Origin: Sarcocystis neurona
Lineage: Eukaryota; Apicomplexa; Conoidasida; Eucoccidiorida; Sarcocystidae
Length of the DNA: 64,000 bases
NCBI GenBank assembly: GCA_000727475.1
Contig: KL647294.1
Span: 2,498,116 to 2,562,115 of the forward strand
Direction: 5' to 3'
Made by a program: the position numbers and the translations under genes
The notes under the pieces: generated by a model
What the model saw: the letters and a program-made list of their open reading frames with translations, nothing else
The model's database searches: none
Told to the model about the DNA's origin: nothing
Shown: positions 45,101 to 56,903 of the stretch, piece by piece
How the letters are laid out: each line of letters opens with the position of its first letter
Position numbering within the stretch: the stretch's first letter is position 1

Positions 45101-47407
45101 ACAAGACACATTTATCCATATGACGAAGGGGTTGAATACTACCGCCAGGAGCGGCCGCCGTAAGAAACCTCCGCTGCAGCATTCCCAGAGTCTGTCTGCC
45201 GTACGTGTGAGTCCATACACGTTTACGTACATATCTATATACATTATATCTGTACACATATATAGGTATCTCTATACGTATACGTACCTGTACACATCCA
45301 TAACGATACAGTTATATATATATATATATGCACATTTACGTATTTATATATATATAGAATCACTATAATTATATACATTTACGTATCTGGTGACCATTCG
45401 TGTATCTTTATGTATGTGTGTATGTGTGTTTCACGCATATATATATATATATATATATACATGCACGTAATTATATATATACACATATATGCATATATAT
45501 ATATATATATATGTAATAATTGGTCACAATTATATGTACATCTGAATATGTGTGCATCTTGTTGTCGAAGAGAGATATGCGATTTTCCTATGTATTCATG
45601 TACGTATCTCTGATCATTGTAAATATATACATCTATATACATATATATATATCTATGATGAATATAACCGTTCGTCTATCTATACGTATGCGTATATCTA
45701 TGTGTGTGCGTGTGTGTGTGTGTGTGTGTGCATCTTGCTGTCGAAGAGAGATATGCGACTCTCTTACACGTCCACGTGCATGTCTGTATTTATCACCGTG
45801 TGAAATCACGTTACGTCAGCAGCGGGCAAGAGTAGGGCTGCACGAGAGCTTCCGATGCTTCTCGTGGGATAATGCACGCCAATACGTGCGGAAGCAGCAG
45901 AGCTGTGTAGATAGTACACACATATTACGTCTGCGGCAGAAGTAAGACCTACACATATATATATATATATATGTATATATGTCTCTTGTATAAGCGTGCT
46001 CGAAAAGATAGCAGTAGCGTTAGCATCAACAAGAATGCAGCAGAAGTTCTTGAACTTCAGGCTTCTCTCCCGTGGTGTCTGTACGTGCCTACCCCTATTT
46101 TTTTTTCTTCTCTCTCTCTCTCTCTACATATATATGTATATATATACATATATATATATGTAGAGAGAGACAGAGGTGTGTGTACGCCTGCTCGGACAGT
46201 TGCTCTCTAGAATGCGCACTAACGAAAGGAGCCGCGGCAGCAGCAATAGCAGCAGCAAAACAGCAGGAAACGGGCAGCAGAACAGCGGAGGAGTGCAGCA
46301 GGCGTGTGGTTCGCTGCAGCAGGTGAAGCCGATGTGGCCCACGTCTCTTCTATCATTTCCTCAGAAATACAGATGTCGCCGGTTGGTGTTGCTGCAGCCA
46401 CAGACAGTCCCACGTGCAATGTCAATCGCCTCCCTGAGCCGTTTCCGGCTTTTTTCTCAGTGACACGGAAACTCCACTTTTTAGGAAACAAGGATACCCG
46501 TGGAAGCTGCCGTCTCGTGAAGACGCACACCTTGACACGTGCCCGTTGTCACGTGCGGTTTCTCGCATGTCGCGGTGGCGTGTATATATACATCTCTGTT
46601 CATCAAGTGGCGAACCGATACATGCAGATCTATTCACGCGTGCGTGTAAGCCTCATGTTCACGTGAAAATGTCTAAGCTCCTTGTTTATGTTGAATCAGT
46701 ACACATCTATCTGTAAAGCTGTAATTATTCATTTTCTTTGTTTACCGAGCAAACGCGTACACTATTCGTCAAGTGTGTGAATATTTCTACTTATTCGGTA
46801 GGGTGACATCGATACGTGAGTGCGTGGACGTGCATACGTACGTTCGAAGAACTAAATAGACTTCTGTATACTTGGTTCGCACACACTGTGTGTACCCGTG
46901 TGCATCCCTCGCACGGTGTTCGTTTCTCTCTCCTTCTCCCTGTATCGCAGTGCAGCCTTCATAAACCCCTGTGTCCACGCATGAAACGCATTTTGTGGAT
47001 AGCGCTTACAGAAGCAGCGGAAGACGGCGCTTCTGGCCGCACCCGTTTCATTGGCCGCTCAGCCAACGTGCGTGGCATAGCACCTGCACACGCTCGTGTG
47101 TAACTGGTGTAGGTTATCCCGGAACCTGAGACACAGATGGCTGGCTGCAGACGTTTTGAAATGGACTCCGAGTTTTCGTCTGTATATCGCTGTACAGCGT
47201 CCTCAATATTTTTGCATGTAGGTTGTGGATCCAGGAAAGAAAGGAAGTGTCGAAGTGAGCTCGCTGGCGTACCTTCTAACGAATTTTAACGAACGCCTAA
47301 CGCGAGCAGAAGCACATGAATTCTTGCAAGAAATGCTAAAGCTTCCTGAGGAAGGAAGCGTTACTATTTCCGATGTAGTTTCAAGAGTTGCCAAGCTGCA
47401 ACTCTGA
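41443..47407 (+). CDS. Calmodulin/light-chain-like EF-hand protein (three exons found, 5' end missing)
   Basis: Exons are 41443-41540 (TCTTCAACAG|CTA...CCTTC|GTAAGG, phase 2), 44220-44346 (GATGTAG|T...TTTGAC|GTAAGT, phase 0) and 47222-47407 (TTTTTGCATGTAG|GTT, TGA). Together they give 136 residues with all phases matching. Exon 1 holds a complete EF-hand: helix LKAIFDVF and loop DVDADGQLNCIE with D1, D3, D5, N9, E12 and G6. Residues 33 to about 75 (VEEVQEAVKAQG, LLQQLYEKT) are a linker without a canonical loop. A second EF-hand, DVVDPGKKGSVEVSSLAYLL, has lost most calcium ligands. The tail is FLQEML, then VTISDVVSRVAKLQL. Size and layout suit a calmodulin-like protein or myosin light chain with one working calcium site. 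The initiating exon and about 10-20 residues of the first helix are missing. Confidence 0.82.
42239..42780 (+). pseudogene. Coding-like sequence with a frame switch inside the EF-hand intron
   Basis: One plus frame (42239-42433) reads PARLLQLILSPFFEKKEE, then DVPPEIEEDKL and TAG. A different frame takes over at the same point and reads LVKDAVREVSAAEEPKLVN, then LSNQIPTWVPPRAHKFAEI, to a stop at 42780. Joined, the two give a smooth E/K-rich sequence, which suggests a frameshifted gene remnant or an assembly error. It lies in the intron between EF-hand exons 1 and 2 and is not needed for that protein. No family is recognised, and chance openness remains possible. Confidence 0.3.
43025..44170. 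repeat. CTG-rich block in EF-hand intron 1
   Basis: CTG, TTG and CTC triplets on the plus strand, running up to the acceptor of EF-hand exon 2. All frames are open and encode L-, C-, A- or, on the other strand, Q- and S-rich peptides; these are not genes. Confidence 0.85.
44070..44123. repeat. 18-bp minisatellite (three exact units)
   Basis: Three perfect tandem copies of CTGCTTCCCCCAGTGTTG, then two degenerate copies to about 44160. It lies in the intron about 100 bases before the EF-hand exon 2 acceptor. Each unit carries a CCCCCAG that resembles a splice acceptor. Confidence 0.95.
44347..47221 (+). other. Large second intron of the EF-hand gene
   Basis: CTAT/CTGTCT microsatellite DNA to about 45010, then TATATG low-complexity DNA, then a mixed stretch at 46200-46650 with two overlapping open plus frames. 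No extra exon is needed, because exons 2 and 3 join in phase and restore an EF-hand. Confidence 0.75.
45544..45770. repeat. Duplicated about 42-bp segment, 180 bp apart
   Basis: GTGTGCATCTTG(T/C)TGTCGAAGAGAGATATGCGA occurs at about 45547 and again at about 45727 with few differences. It is embedded in TATATA and GTGTGT microsatellite DNA inside the EF-hand intron. Confidence 0.85.
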
Positions 47408-47409
47408 AG

Positions 47410-48420
47410 GAAGAAGAGGAACAGAGGAGTGCGGTGGTGCTGCGACCACACAGAAGAAGGGGAGGAATGTTGCTGCTGCTGCAGGACGCAACAGAAATCA
47501 AAGTCAGACGCTCCTGTTGCTGCTGCAGAAATGAAGAAAGAACAGCCGTTGTGATTGTGTTGCATCAGTGGAGATGTGCAAGAAGGGCTGCTGCAGCTGC
47601 AGCCGTGTAGTTGGTGCAGCTCCGACAGTGACCGGCGTTACAGCGGCAGCTATAACAGTGAGGTGACGGTGGTGCTGCTGCCGACTATGAAGAGAGAGCA
47701 AGCAAAGGGGAGTGCAACTGCTGACTCTAACATCAGGAAATACTTGTGCGGCTGCAGCAGCCAAGGAAGACGTAGGGAAAGGAATAAGAGTACTTGTGCT
47801 GAGGTAAGCGTCTCCGTACGAACACGCAGGTGCAGCTGCAGGCAGCTGCAGACGACTTCGTATGGCAGCTGCAGATGAAGATGTGCGGGTACCAGCAGCA
47901 ACAGCAGCCAGAGAAACACAGGGAAACAGCAGCAGAGCGAGGCATACAGCCGCAGCAGCAGTAGAGGCTCCGAAGCTGCTGCAGCCCATCATTTGGTGGA
48001 AGCAGTCGAGTAGAGGGGAGCAGCACTTGAAGCAGAATAGCACGCGCAAGTGGAGCGGAGGATCATTCTCAGCACCAAAAGCGACCCATGGCAGCACCAC
48101 GCAAAACCTGGTAGATGCAGCAGTCGATAGCGAACAGCAGCAGCAACTGCATTTGTAGACGTGCCTCTTGAAGAGGTGTTTGATCAGCAGCAGGTGAAAG
48201 TGCGCAGCCCTAACAGCAGTAGCCGGCACTCGCGGCTGGAGCCCAGCAGTCCCGATTGAAGTTGCGGAGTTGCCGGGACAAAACCTGCGGTTGAAACATG
48301 GAGTGTTTCCTCTCTTCAGCCTCTCCAGCCAGCTACGGGCAACAACGCGGAGCTTCTTTGCATGCATGCAGATCTGCAGCGAATCAAGCAGGTGGAAATA
48401 GAGCCGCGGAGTCCTGGTTC
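47410..48420. other. CAG-interspersed region downstream of the EF-hand gene, coding status unclear
   Basis: Several plus frames are open and read like protein, for example KLLQPIIWWKQSSRGEQHL (frame 47862-48158), AAADDFVWQLQMKMCGYQQ and FVDVPLEEVFDQQQVKV. A strong donor (GTGCTGAG|GTAAGC) lies at 47802. On the minus strand 47504-48367 is open for 287 codons. I could not build a model that uses these pieces consistently, so no gene is called. Confidence 0.4.
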
Positions 48421-50670
48421 TTCTTTCCGAATGCGCAGCGCATGGGGAAGGCGAGTGCAGAGTAGGACAGCGTGTTGCTTATTTGTGATGGAAGGAACGA
48501 GGAGCTAGACCTGTATTCGGATGATTACGGATAAAGAGACAGCTGAGAAGTTACTTTGGCTTGCGGACGGTAATGTGCATGTGGTCGTGCGCGGCCGTAT
48601 GCGGCGATGGGAGTCGCGCAATAGGTCGAAGTGAGGATCAGTTTTTGCGCATGCCTAGCCATTTACAGAAGAACATGCACAGAAACGCGAACCAAAATAT
48701 TGCCTGCTTTTGCGTTTTCACTGTCATGACTCCACGAAACTCTGCTCTTTTCCCGGATGCGGGACAAAAAGGTCACTTCAACATGCTATGGTAGTGTGTG
48801 TCTCCGTCGTGTGTTATGAGGCGAGGCCGTCCAAGCGTCCCACGTTCCGTTCGGCTTCACCTGAAATAAAGACATTCCGGCGTCCCGTTCTTCGCCGAAT
48901 GAGGTAGAGCAGCTGTTCAACCTCTGCTGCAGCTGCCCTTGTTGCTGCTGCCGCTGGGAGAGTGGTGGGCGCTGCTGGACGTCTTCTTACGTTACCTTGG
49001 TATGGTGAGAAGGGCATTTGTTCCTTAAGTGTAACCGGCCGAACAAGTTCACATGCCTAGAAAGCAGCCAGCCCTTTCGAAAGAAGTGCTGCTGAGCCAA
49101 TGCTTCAGACGTCTACGTACGTGTGTACGTGCAAAGTTCATGGGAGAGAAGTACTACGCAGTCTCGAGCTATGTAATTAGATACATATATATATACACAT
49201 ATACATGTATATATATACACATATACATATATATATATGTATATATATGTGCACGTGCAAGCAGGTGACCCTATGTGCACGTAAACTGAAGGGCTCACCG
49301 TGCCACCAGCATCCCTCACCCATACTACGATGTAGCCACGTGCGAGTCAGCAGGTAGGGAGTCAAGGGTTGTACACCTCTAGATTCCAGTGTACTTATGT
49401 ACACGCAGAGGAACTTGTCGATAAATATCTTGCTCTCTGCATGTATCCGATGTGCGTGAGGTAGTGCGGAGACACATATAGGCTCAAGAGGGCCCTACTG
49501 CTTCTGGCGTCAGAAGTTAAGGCTTAAAATTTTCAACACGTGAGGCTCGACAGCACCAGAGGCAAACCGATTACTAATCCCGAGCTCTCCCAAGCGATAT
49601 GCGTACAACTCTGTAGAAGTAAAAAAGCTATCCCGCGCGTATGCGTGCCTGCTACTGGGGACCCTATTTACAGATAAATCGAATTTGCTGGTGAAGTTTA
49701 CACGAATGTGTGAGGATACATGTGTGTGTACCGCACACCCGCAGTGTTAGAGGCCCAGAGATGAGTAAAGGCGCGCTTGTCCGACAGTGCGTCGACGAGA
49801 ACGCGTGGTCGCACAAACAGTGTAAGTTGTTACATCCACTCCGTATGTAACATAACTACGTTCATATATAAATATACAAACACATACACATTCGCATTCG
49901 TATGCATGCGCACACAGTGCACAGATATGCGCGTACGTGTGTCTACGTGTGCGCGAACACGACAAGCATGTGCGTGTTTTAGCGGCTGGAAATCATGTGG
50001 TGCGTACAGAAGTATTTTAAAACATATGCCCCGGCACTTGCCCATGTACGTGCGTCTCCGTATATAGATCTGTGTGTGTGTGTTCACGAGCAAATCTATG
50101 TCTGCTAGAGTCTCACATGCGCAGGCCGACTTCATGCTATCCGTAGGAATACAGGCGTGTTCCTCTACGAATGAGAATACGTAGTATGCACACACACCTG
50201 CTCACACACACGTATCCGACTGTTTGAATTCGTGCGCTTGCGCGTGTTGGAGGAAATCCCTTGTCTTTCAGGATGGAGGTGTCGAACGCGTAGACAGATG
50301 CTTCACAGAGAGACGCTCGTTCATAAGGACGCAAGTGCGGCAGCCTTTCCTATATAAACTTGTCTATGTGTGTACAACACCGCTCATGCTTAACACCGTA
50401 TACGCCTACGTACGCACGTATCCCGGCCTCTCCGTCAAGACACGGATGCGCGTTTGAATGGGTAGTAGAGAGAAGATAAAGTCTGGGTGTGCTTTACTAT
50501 GTTTCTAGGACACTGACACACAGACACGAATAGATAGACGTCTCTAAAGATACAGACATATCTGCGACGCACGCAGTGACCGCGGCACTGATGTTCGCGC
50601 ACTTAGTTTGTTGCATATCTTCTGAAAGAAGCAAAAACACGCGAGCAGCATTCGCTGCTGCGCATTTCAG
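48421..50670. other. Stretch without a recognised gene
   Basis: Mixed-composition DNA with TATATG islands near 49180-49260 and 49860-50080. Open frames are short and not family-like. One longer minus frame (49830-50195) is rich in C, H and Y from repeats. Confidence 0.5.
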
Positions 50671-50679
50671 TTTCGACGT

Positions 50680-50870
50680 TTATTTTTGGGTATTGACGTC
50701 CTCTGCGACCTGTGATAAGTCGACGTGCTGCAGCCGCTGCTCATGCATGCCTACTGGGTGCTGGGCCTTTGTCTGTGACTCTTCTCAGCTAACCTGCAGC
50801 TGCTGTAGCTGTGTCACCTCAGACTTAAATTTTTCCACCACACATTTCCCTTCTCCTCAGCCTCTCTCCT
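50680..50870 (-). pseudogene. Coding-like minus-strand frame interrupted by one TGA
   Basis: On the minus strand one frame reads GKCVVEKFKSEVTQLQQLQ, then VS, a TGA, then EESQTKAQHPVGMHEQRLQ and a TAA at 50680. A donor-like CAG|GTTAGC sits just before the TGA. It lies 3' of the AP2 gene's stop and may be untranslated sequence, a decayed exon, or chance. Confidence 0.2.
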
Positions 50871-51228
50871 CTTCTGACGACTAGTAGTGCTGCTGTTGCT
50901 GCTTTTGTGTAGCACCAGTGGACTCTTGCCGCGCCTCCCTCTCGCTCTTGCGCTGCTGTTCTGGCAGCTGCCGCAGAGGCCAAGGCCCTAGTCCATGAAG
51001 CGTTAACAGCTGCAGCTGTATTACAGTCTTGAGGCCGCCTACTGCATCGCACGCCTTGCATGCAGCAAAACTCTCTGTTGCTGAAGCTGCTTGCCACCGG
51101 CTAAAGCTGTTGTCGAACCTGCTGCTATTGGCTGGGCTGCTGCTCCGGTGTAGATGCTGCTGCTGCTGTTGTGATGTCCGTGGAATTTTTTTTCGTGCTG
51201 CAAGTGTCTCTGCTTCTCCTGCTCCTGT

Positions 51229-54200
51229 CTACTGCGCCTCTTCCTGCTGCTGCTGCACAGGCTGCAGCTTTCTGATGACAAACTTGCCTCTGCGTTGCTG
51301 CTGCTCGCATTGACGCTGCTGTCGCTGCGTGGACTGCTGCACACGCTGTTGCTGCTGCTGCTGATGCTGCATAGCAAGGAGTTTCGCCTCTTCAAATCCG
51401 TGAAAGTCAGCGCTGAAGGCGCGACAGCTCTCGCGACCTTCTGCTGGATCAAAAAAGTAGCTGACCCAGCTGGACGTAACTGTATCATAGTGCAAACCTG
51501 CTCGGCAGCAGAAACAGTAGCAGAGAGGAGAGCGGCAGCGACAGGTATAGAGCAACAGAAGCAGAGAGCGAACCGGCAGCGATAGCAGAGCAGCAGCAAC
51601 AGCCACAGCAGCAGTAGTAGCAGCAACGACACCACACCACTGGCGGCAGCAGCGACACCGCGGCAGTAGCAGCAACGACACCGCAGCGGCAGCAGCAGCG
51701 TGACGGGAGCAGCAGCACAGCTGCTATTCGCATATAAAAGTTGGACCGACTGTGAGGTCACGTGCAGGAGGGGAGAAGAGAAGACTGCAAAAGAACAGCA
51801 GTAGATGCGAATACACGGCGGAGCAACGCGCAGGAACAGCAGCCGCAACTCAGAGCAGCAGCAGCAGCATAGAGTGCGACCTTTCTCCTCACGGAGAAGG
51901 AAGCAGCAGCGCAGCAACAGCGGCAGTGGCTGAAGAAGCGAAAAAGAAGTTGAGACAGAGCTCCACGAGCGACGGCCCTCGCAAAACGAACAAGAACTAC
52001 CGGATACGCCGCCCCGTACCGGCAGTTCCTGCGAATTAGAGAACAGCAGCAGCAAAGATGTCTTCCGCACTCCGATGTCTGCGCTGTTGCTGCTGCTCCT
52101 ATACACGTGCGATACGCACATGCACATATACATATATATACGCACACACGTATATCTATGTGTGCGTCTCTACATGTACGTACAATAGGTATATATATAT
52201 ATATCTACATCCGAGTGCGCAACTACTGTTCCTGACTTTTTGCCCGCTTTGTTGCCGCGGTTGCTGATAGGTGTCTACAGATATGTACACATTGCTCTGT
52301 TGCTGAGGTGAAGTTTGGCTGCGCGGCTGCTGCTTCTTGTTTTGGCGTTTCCACTGCTGCTGTTGCTGGTGGAGGAGCGTGAAGCAGCAACTTCTGCTGA
52401 AGCACCGGGGGAGGTGGTGCCCCTCCGTCGCTGCGTCGCTGCTGCTGCTGCTTCTTTTTCGAATGCGGCGGCGCTGCCGATGCGCTGTGCTGCGTTTGTT
52501 GGCGGTCTGATGCAGCTGCTGGTGCGCGTCTGCTGCTTAGCACTGGCAGGCGGCTGCAGCTGTTGCTGCTCATCTCTCTCCTCCCACTACCCTGCTGCTG
52601 CCCGAAGCGGCGCTCCCTCCGCTGCCCCTGTTGCGGCCCCCGTCCCTGCGCGCTGCTTCTGCTGCTGCTGCTGCTGTCTCTCCCCCTGTGCACGTGCTTG
52701 CTGCTGCAGATTACGCTCTGCGTCCGAGACAGCGACGCGTCGCGCCCCCTACCTTCGACTCCTGCAGAGAAGACTGGCCTCTCTAGCCGCTTCTCCGCCT
52801 GCCCAAGGAAGTAGAAGGTTCGCCAGAGATGCACACACACACGCACGTACACACACACCCACACACACGTAGATGTGACTTCGGACGTAAGTGACGTTGT
52901 GTGTCTACCTCAACATATCATACGACTTATATATATGGAGAAATAGATGTATATATCTCGGTAGGCAAGTACGACGGCCACGTCTACGTAGGTACCTCGC
53001 TTTCCCTCCTTACAGAGAGAAAGCATACACGTACATATGTCCCTGCATTACATGTGTATATGTACGTGTGTGTAATTCTACCTACACAGATGTGTGCGTC
53101 TCCGGGCGTAAAGAGTGGAGACGGAGAGGTATTTCATACATCTACAAGCTCACAGGTATACACGTGTATGCGTGTGAATGTATACATACATATACATATG
53201 TATAAAGAGGTATATAAGTATACATTGTTTAGCAGATATCTCTCGTATATATATATATATATATGCGGGGTATGTGAGGTTGTGAGAATTTGTGACCGAG
53301 GCAGTTCAACACTCAGATGAACTTGTCTGCCTTGCTGCTGCCGTAAGCTCTATCTCCCCGTCCACGTACACACTCAGAGAGAGAGATATGTAGAGAGATA
53401 ATACTAAAGCAATCAAAAGAGGCTGTGTAGATATCTAACGGGTCTGCGTACAAGCAGATAGTCACATAGATATACGCCTCTCCCTCTCTGTGCTTCTCGC
53501 TCCATCTATATATATATATCTGTGTACTTGTACATCTCTATATATGTATGGGTAGGTTTACGCAAGCGCACAGGTGAATGTATGGAAATTATTACATGCG
53601 TCGCTACATATGTACAGACCTTGCAGAAGCGTTTCGGTGTATGTGTGCCTGTATTCATACGTGGAACTGCATGCGCATCGGTACACATCCAAAACATCAC
53701 CTCGCGCGCGCTGCCGACGGTTTCCAGGTGTACATACACCCATGTAATGTAAGCTGCAGTACCCACAAATATGTCTGCCTACGAGTGCAAGCGTTGTTTT
53801 CTCGAGCAATTTCAGCAGGCCGTATTACGGCAGCGTGCTTCATCTGCATGCGGAGACCCGGAAAGGTGCATCAGTTTTCAAGCAGCGGCACAAGAGTCGC
53901 AGCAGGGACTGCTGGAACCGCAGCAGCGCGTCAGCAGCAGTGGCAAGGACGCGCACCAGGAACTGCAGCAGAAGTGAAGCTAGCAGTTTCGCAGAAAGCA
54001 ACCAGAAAGAGTGCAGCAGAAGCAGGAGCAGGAGTAGCAGCAGGAGCAGCAGCAGGAGCAGGAGCAGCTGGTGCAGCAGGAGCTGCAGCAAGAGCAAGAG
54101 AAGAAGGAGCAGCAGCAGGACGAGCAGGAGCTGCAGCAGCAAAGCGTCAGTGCGGTAGTATTATAAGCAGCAGCAAGTGCCGCAGAAGGGAACGAGAGCA

Positions 54201-54610
54201 AGAGGGGAAAACAGAGCAGCAAAAAGGGAGAACTTGGGTGATGCTCACAGGGCAGCAACATTCTCCTGCGGCAGTCGGAGCAGCAGGAGTAGCAGCAGCA
54301 AGAACAGAAGCAGGGACAGCAAGAATACCGACTTGCATCTGTTTTAAGAAGGCGAGGGCCTCGGCCTTTGCCCTGTGAATTCCGAATTTCTTCACAGGGA
54401 AGGGCTTTGCCGATTTCTTCTGATTTTCGTAGAAGAAGACTTCCCACGCCTCATTCAGAGAATCCCACTTCACGTTCTCGTGTGGAGAGACGAAGTATTT
54501 CGGGTGTATAGACACCTCCTTGGGACGCGCTGCATGCACCGGCTGAAAGCTGGCCGGCCATCCACAGCACAGAAGAATAAACGCGCACTCGTTTGTAAAC
54601 AAGAACGTCA
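51229..54610 (-). CDS. ApiAP2-type transcription factor with two AP2 domains (last three exons)
   Basis: On the minus strand, exon 54610-54333 follows a textbook acceptor (CTGTTTTTCTACAG). It carries an AP2 domain: NVKWDSLNEAWEVFFYENQ, then FPVKKFGIHRAKAEALAFL. Its donor is the poorer CAA|GTCGGT, phase 0. Exon 52798-52291 (CTTCTACTTCCTTGGGCAG|GCG) starts AEKRLERPVFSAGVEG, is then S/Q/A-rich, and ends at CAAT|GTGTAC, phase 1. Exon 51497-51229 (CTGCCGAGCAG|GT) restores phase and holds a second AP2 domain: LHYDTVTSSWVSYFFDPAE, then FSADFHGFEEAKLLAMQH. A Q-rich tail ending QQQQEEAQ and TAG follows. Both domains show the AP2 pattern of three strands with the W, an (F/Y)G turn and an AxxxA helix. 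The 350 residues are a C-terminal part; the start lies upstream, possibly including 56904-58858 and an ATG near 60113. ApiAP2 proteins are DNA-binding regulators; some AP2 proteins serve in the mitoribosome instead. Confidence 0.78.
52865..53560. other. AT-rich intron/intergenic DNA
   Basis: TATATG, CACACA and GAGAGA microsatellites, inside the intron between the first AP2 exon and the linker exon of the ApiAP2 gene as modelled. No exon is recognised. Confidence 0.6.
53771..53975 (+). CDS. Candidate plus-strand ATG exon opposite the ApiAP2 intron
   Basis: An ATG opens MSAYECKRCFLEQFQQAVL and continues Q/S-rich for 68 codons, ending beside a donor (CAGAA|GTGAAG). It reads well but lies within the ApiAP2 intron on the opposite strand and in CAG-rich DNA. 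It may be a chance frame. No family is recognised. Confidence 0.22.
53880..54310. repeat. CAG/GCAGGA-rich block inside the ApiAP2 intron
   Basis: CAGCAGGAGCAGGAG-type repeat on the plus strand, CTG-oriented on the AP2 coding strand. It starts just 3' of the first AP2 exon. Open frames on both strands are compositional. Confidence 0.8.
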
Positions 54611-54699
54611 CTGTAGAAAAACAGACACATACTCACGTGTACAAGTATATTTGTGTATACGCACATGCTGCAGGAGACACGACGACTCTACTACATTTA

Positions 54700-55800
54700 T
54701 ATCTATATATATATGTATATACATGTTTGTTCCACAGACGCAGACACAGAGACATATATATCAAGCCGGATCTGCTGCAGAAGACTAACATCGGTAGTAC
54801 GACTACATATATATATATATACAAGCAGTTGGATACACAAGCAGGCGGATAGATAGAAAGGGACACAAGCACACATACAGATACAAAAACGAATCTGCTG
54901 TGGAGACACAGGAACTCTACGGGAACCACGAGGTTTGACAGCGAAGGATGCGTCAATTACTTTGCAGCTTTGATAATCTACGCACATATATACATATATA
55001 TATATATATATTTATATACACATATATATACGTATGTGTCCGTCTGCTACTCTCTTTCTACATATACATATATATACGTGTATGTACATCTCTCTCTGTC
55101 TTTCTCTTCCCCACGCATACATATATATATATATATATATCTATTTACATGTAGACATATTCGTAACTTTACTAAACTGTGCGTCTATATTATATATATA
55201 TATATATGTATTTGTATATCCATATATGTATATATAAATGTCGTGCGTATAAGGGACTTCATGGAGATACTGACAGAGGGGCATCGATGTACGGCAAGTT
55301 ACTAGTGTTCGTGTACGTGGCCACGGCCATAAAGAGTCAGGTGCATGGATACAACATATATATATATCCCAGTATAAATATATACACGTAGAGAGAGAGA
55401 CATGCACGTACATATGTATGTACATATATGATGTGCATACATGCGTAGATACCAATATATTTACATATATAAATGTGTGTATATATATATATATATATGC
55501 CAATGTATACCTGTCGAGAGAGATATCCACCTATGTGTATATCATAAAATATATTGTACACAGACTTGCAGACACACACATGCACACACAAATACATACA
55601 GAGGGTAATCATACATATCTATACGTATATACATATATATAAACGTGCATTTCCACACACCTACATACAAGCGTATACATATATATATACATATATATAT
55701 ATGTATAAATGAGATACATGTTAGTGCTTTCATACGTGGGGTTTACACATGTGTATATGTATATATACATGTTTACGCTTGTGTATGAATACTTTTCATA
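54700..55800. other. TATATG low-complexity DNA
   Basis: Long stretches of TATATATACATATA with CTCTCT tracts. All open frames are I/Y-rich repeat products. No exon is recognised. Confidence 0.75.
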
Positions 55801-55801
55801 G

Positions 55802-55930
55802 GGTGCATTGGCAGCCGGACCAGGCGGCTTGAAAACTTCAGAAGTTTCAGCACCACCAGCAGCGCAGAGGGGGGCAGAGAAGCAGGAGAAGCAGAAACAT
55901 CAGCGGGAGGACAGCACCACCAGCAGCTGA
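55802..55930 (+). CDS. Candidate terminal exon (strand uncertain)
   Basis: After a good acceptor (AATACTTTTCATAG|GGT) a plus frame of 42 codons reads GALAAGPGGLKTSEVSAPP, then AEKQEKQKHQREDSTTSS and TGA. The minus strand is also open here (ETSEVFKPPGPAANAPYEK with a donor-like GAAAA|GTATTC). One of the two may be real, and the minus reading would fall inside the proposed ApiAP2 gene. Confidence 0.25.
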   Translation, partial: GALAAGPGGLKTSEVSAPPAAQRGAEKQEKQKHQREDSTTSS

Positions 55931-56860
55931 ATACGAGGCACCAGAAGAAGAGGAGAAACAGCAGCAGACACACCAGCAGCAGCACGCAGGACGGTGCGCG
56001 AGCAGCAAGGCGGTCGAGCAGCACGAGAACGACTGCCGAAGAAGGAGAGCCGCAACAGCCACATCCGCGGCACCAGCAGCCATGGCAGCAACAGGCACCA
56101 CCAGAGCACGAACAGCGATAGCAGCAGCAGGAGCAGCAACATCAGCAGCAGGAGTCTCAGCAGCAGCAGCAGGCGCAACACGTGGGGGCGGCACACAGCA
56201 GCGGAGAGCGCCGTGACGAACAGGAGTAGCAGCACGGGGGGCAGCAGCAACAGCGCGGGCCGGGGAGTACGAACCCAACACAGCGGCAGCAGCAGGGGAC
56301 GCAGGAGCAGCAGCAGGTGTCAGAGAAGCGCAGGGGCAACGCAGGGACCCGAACCATCGCCGCAAAGGTGTCATCAGCGTGAGGGACAGCAGCAGTGGGC
56401 GCTACGTTGGAGGAAGAAATGCGTGACGACGTCGATCAGCAGGAGTAGCAGCACGAGCAAACTCTGAGACGAGAGCAGCAGCAGCTGCACTAGCGTTCGA
56501 GCGCACGGCAGCAGCAGGGAGAGTCGCGGAAAGAAGAACAGCGTCGGCGTGAAATACGCGTCGAAGAGAAGCAGCAGAGTATACAGCAGCAGCAGAAGGA
56601 GCAGCAGCCAGCCAAGAGGGAGAACAGCAGCAGAAGCAGCGGAAGAAAAAGGCGCAGCACGGCCAGCAACAGGAGAAGCAACAGCGAGAAAGTAGCGACA
56701 GGGGGACGAAAGGCAGTGGGGACAAGACAGGCACAGCAGTCTCAGCAGAAGAAGCAGCAAGGGCGCAGCAGCAGAAAAGGCAGTGCGAGATACTTGCAGC
56801 AGCAAGAAGAGAGGGCATGCCAGAAACAGCAGCAATACTGGTGTATCGCAGCAGTCAGAC
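55850..56860. repeat. CAG-rich block
   Basis: Dense CAG, GCA and AGC triplets on the plus strand (CTG on the minus strand). The open frames are S/A/Q-rich or L-rich. If the ApiAP2 gene extends upstream, this is one of its introns. Confidence 0.75.
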
Positions 56861-56903
56861 AAAGCAAACAACAGAACTAAGAAAAGGTGGATGTCTTCTT
56901 TAC

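Noticed and set aside
47504..48367. 287-codon minus-strand frame
   Set aside because: Overlapping plus-strand frames read at least as well, and composition is C/A/L/S-rich from CTG triplets; no homology and no splice support.
38960..48905. Similarity between CTGCTTCACC...AGACATTCCG near 38970 and near 48860, suggesting a dispersed element
   Set aside because: The match is short and gapped and does not extend on either side; it could be chance in C/T-rich DNA.
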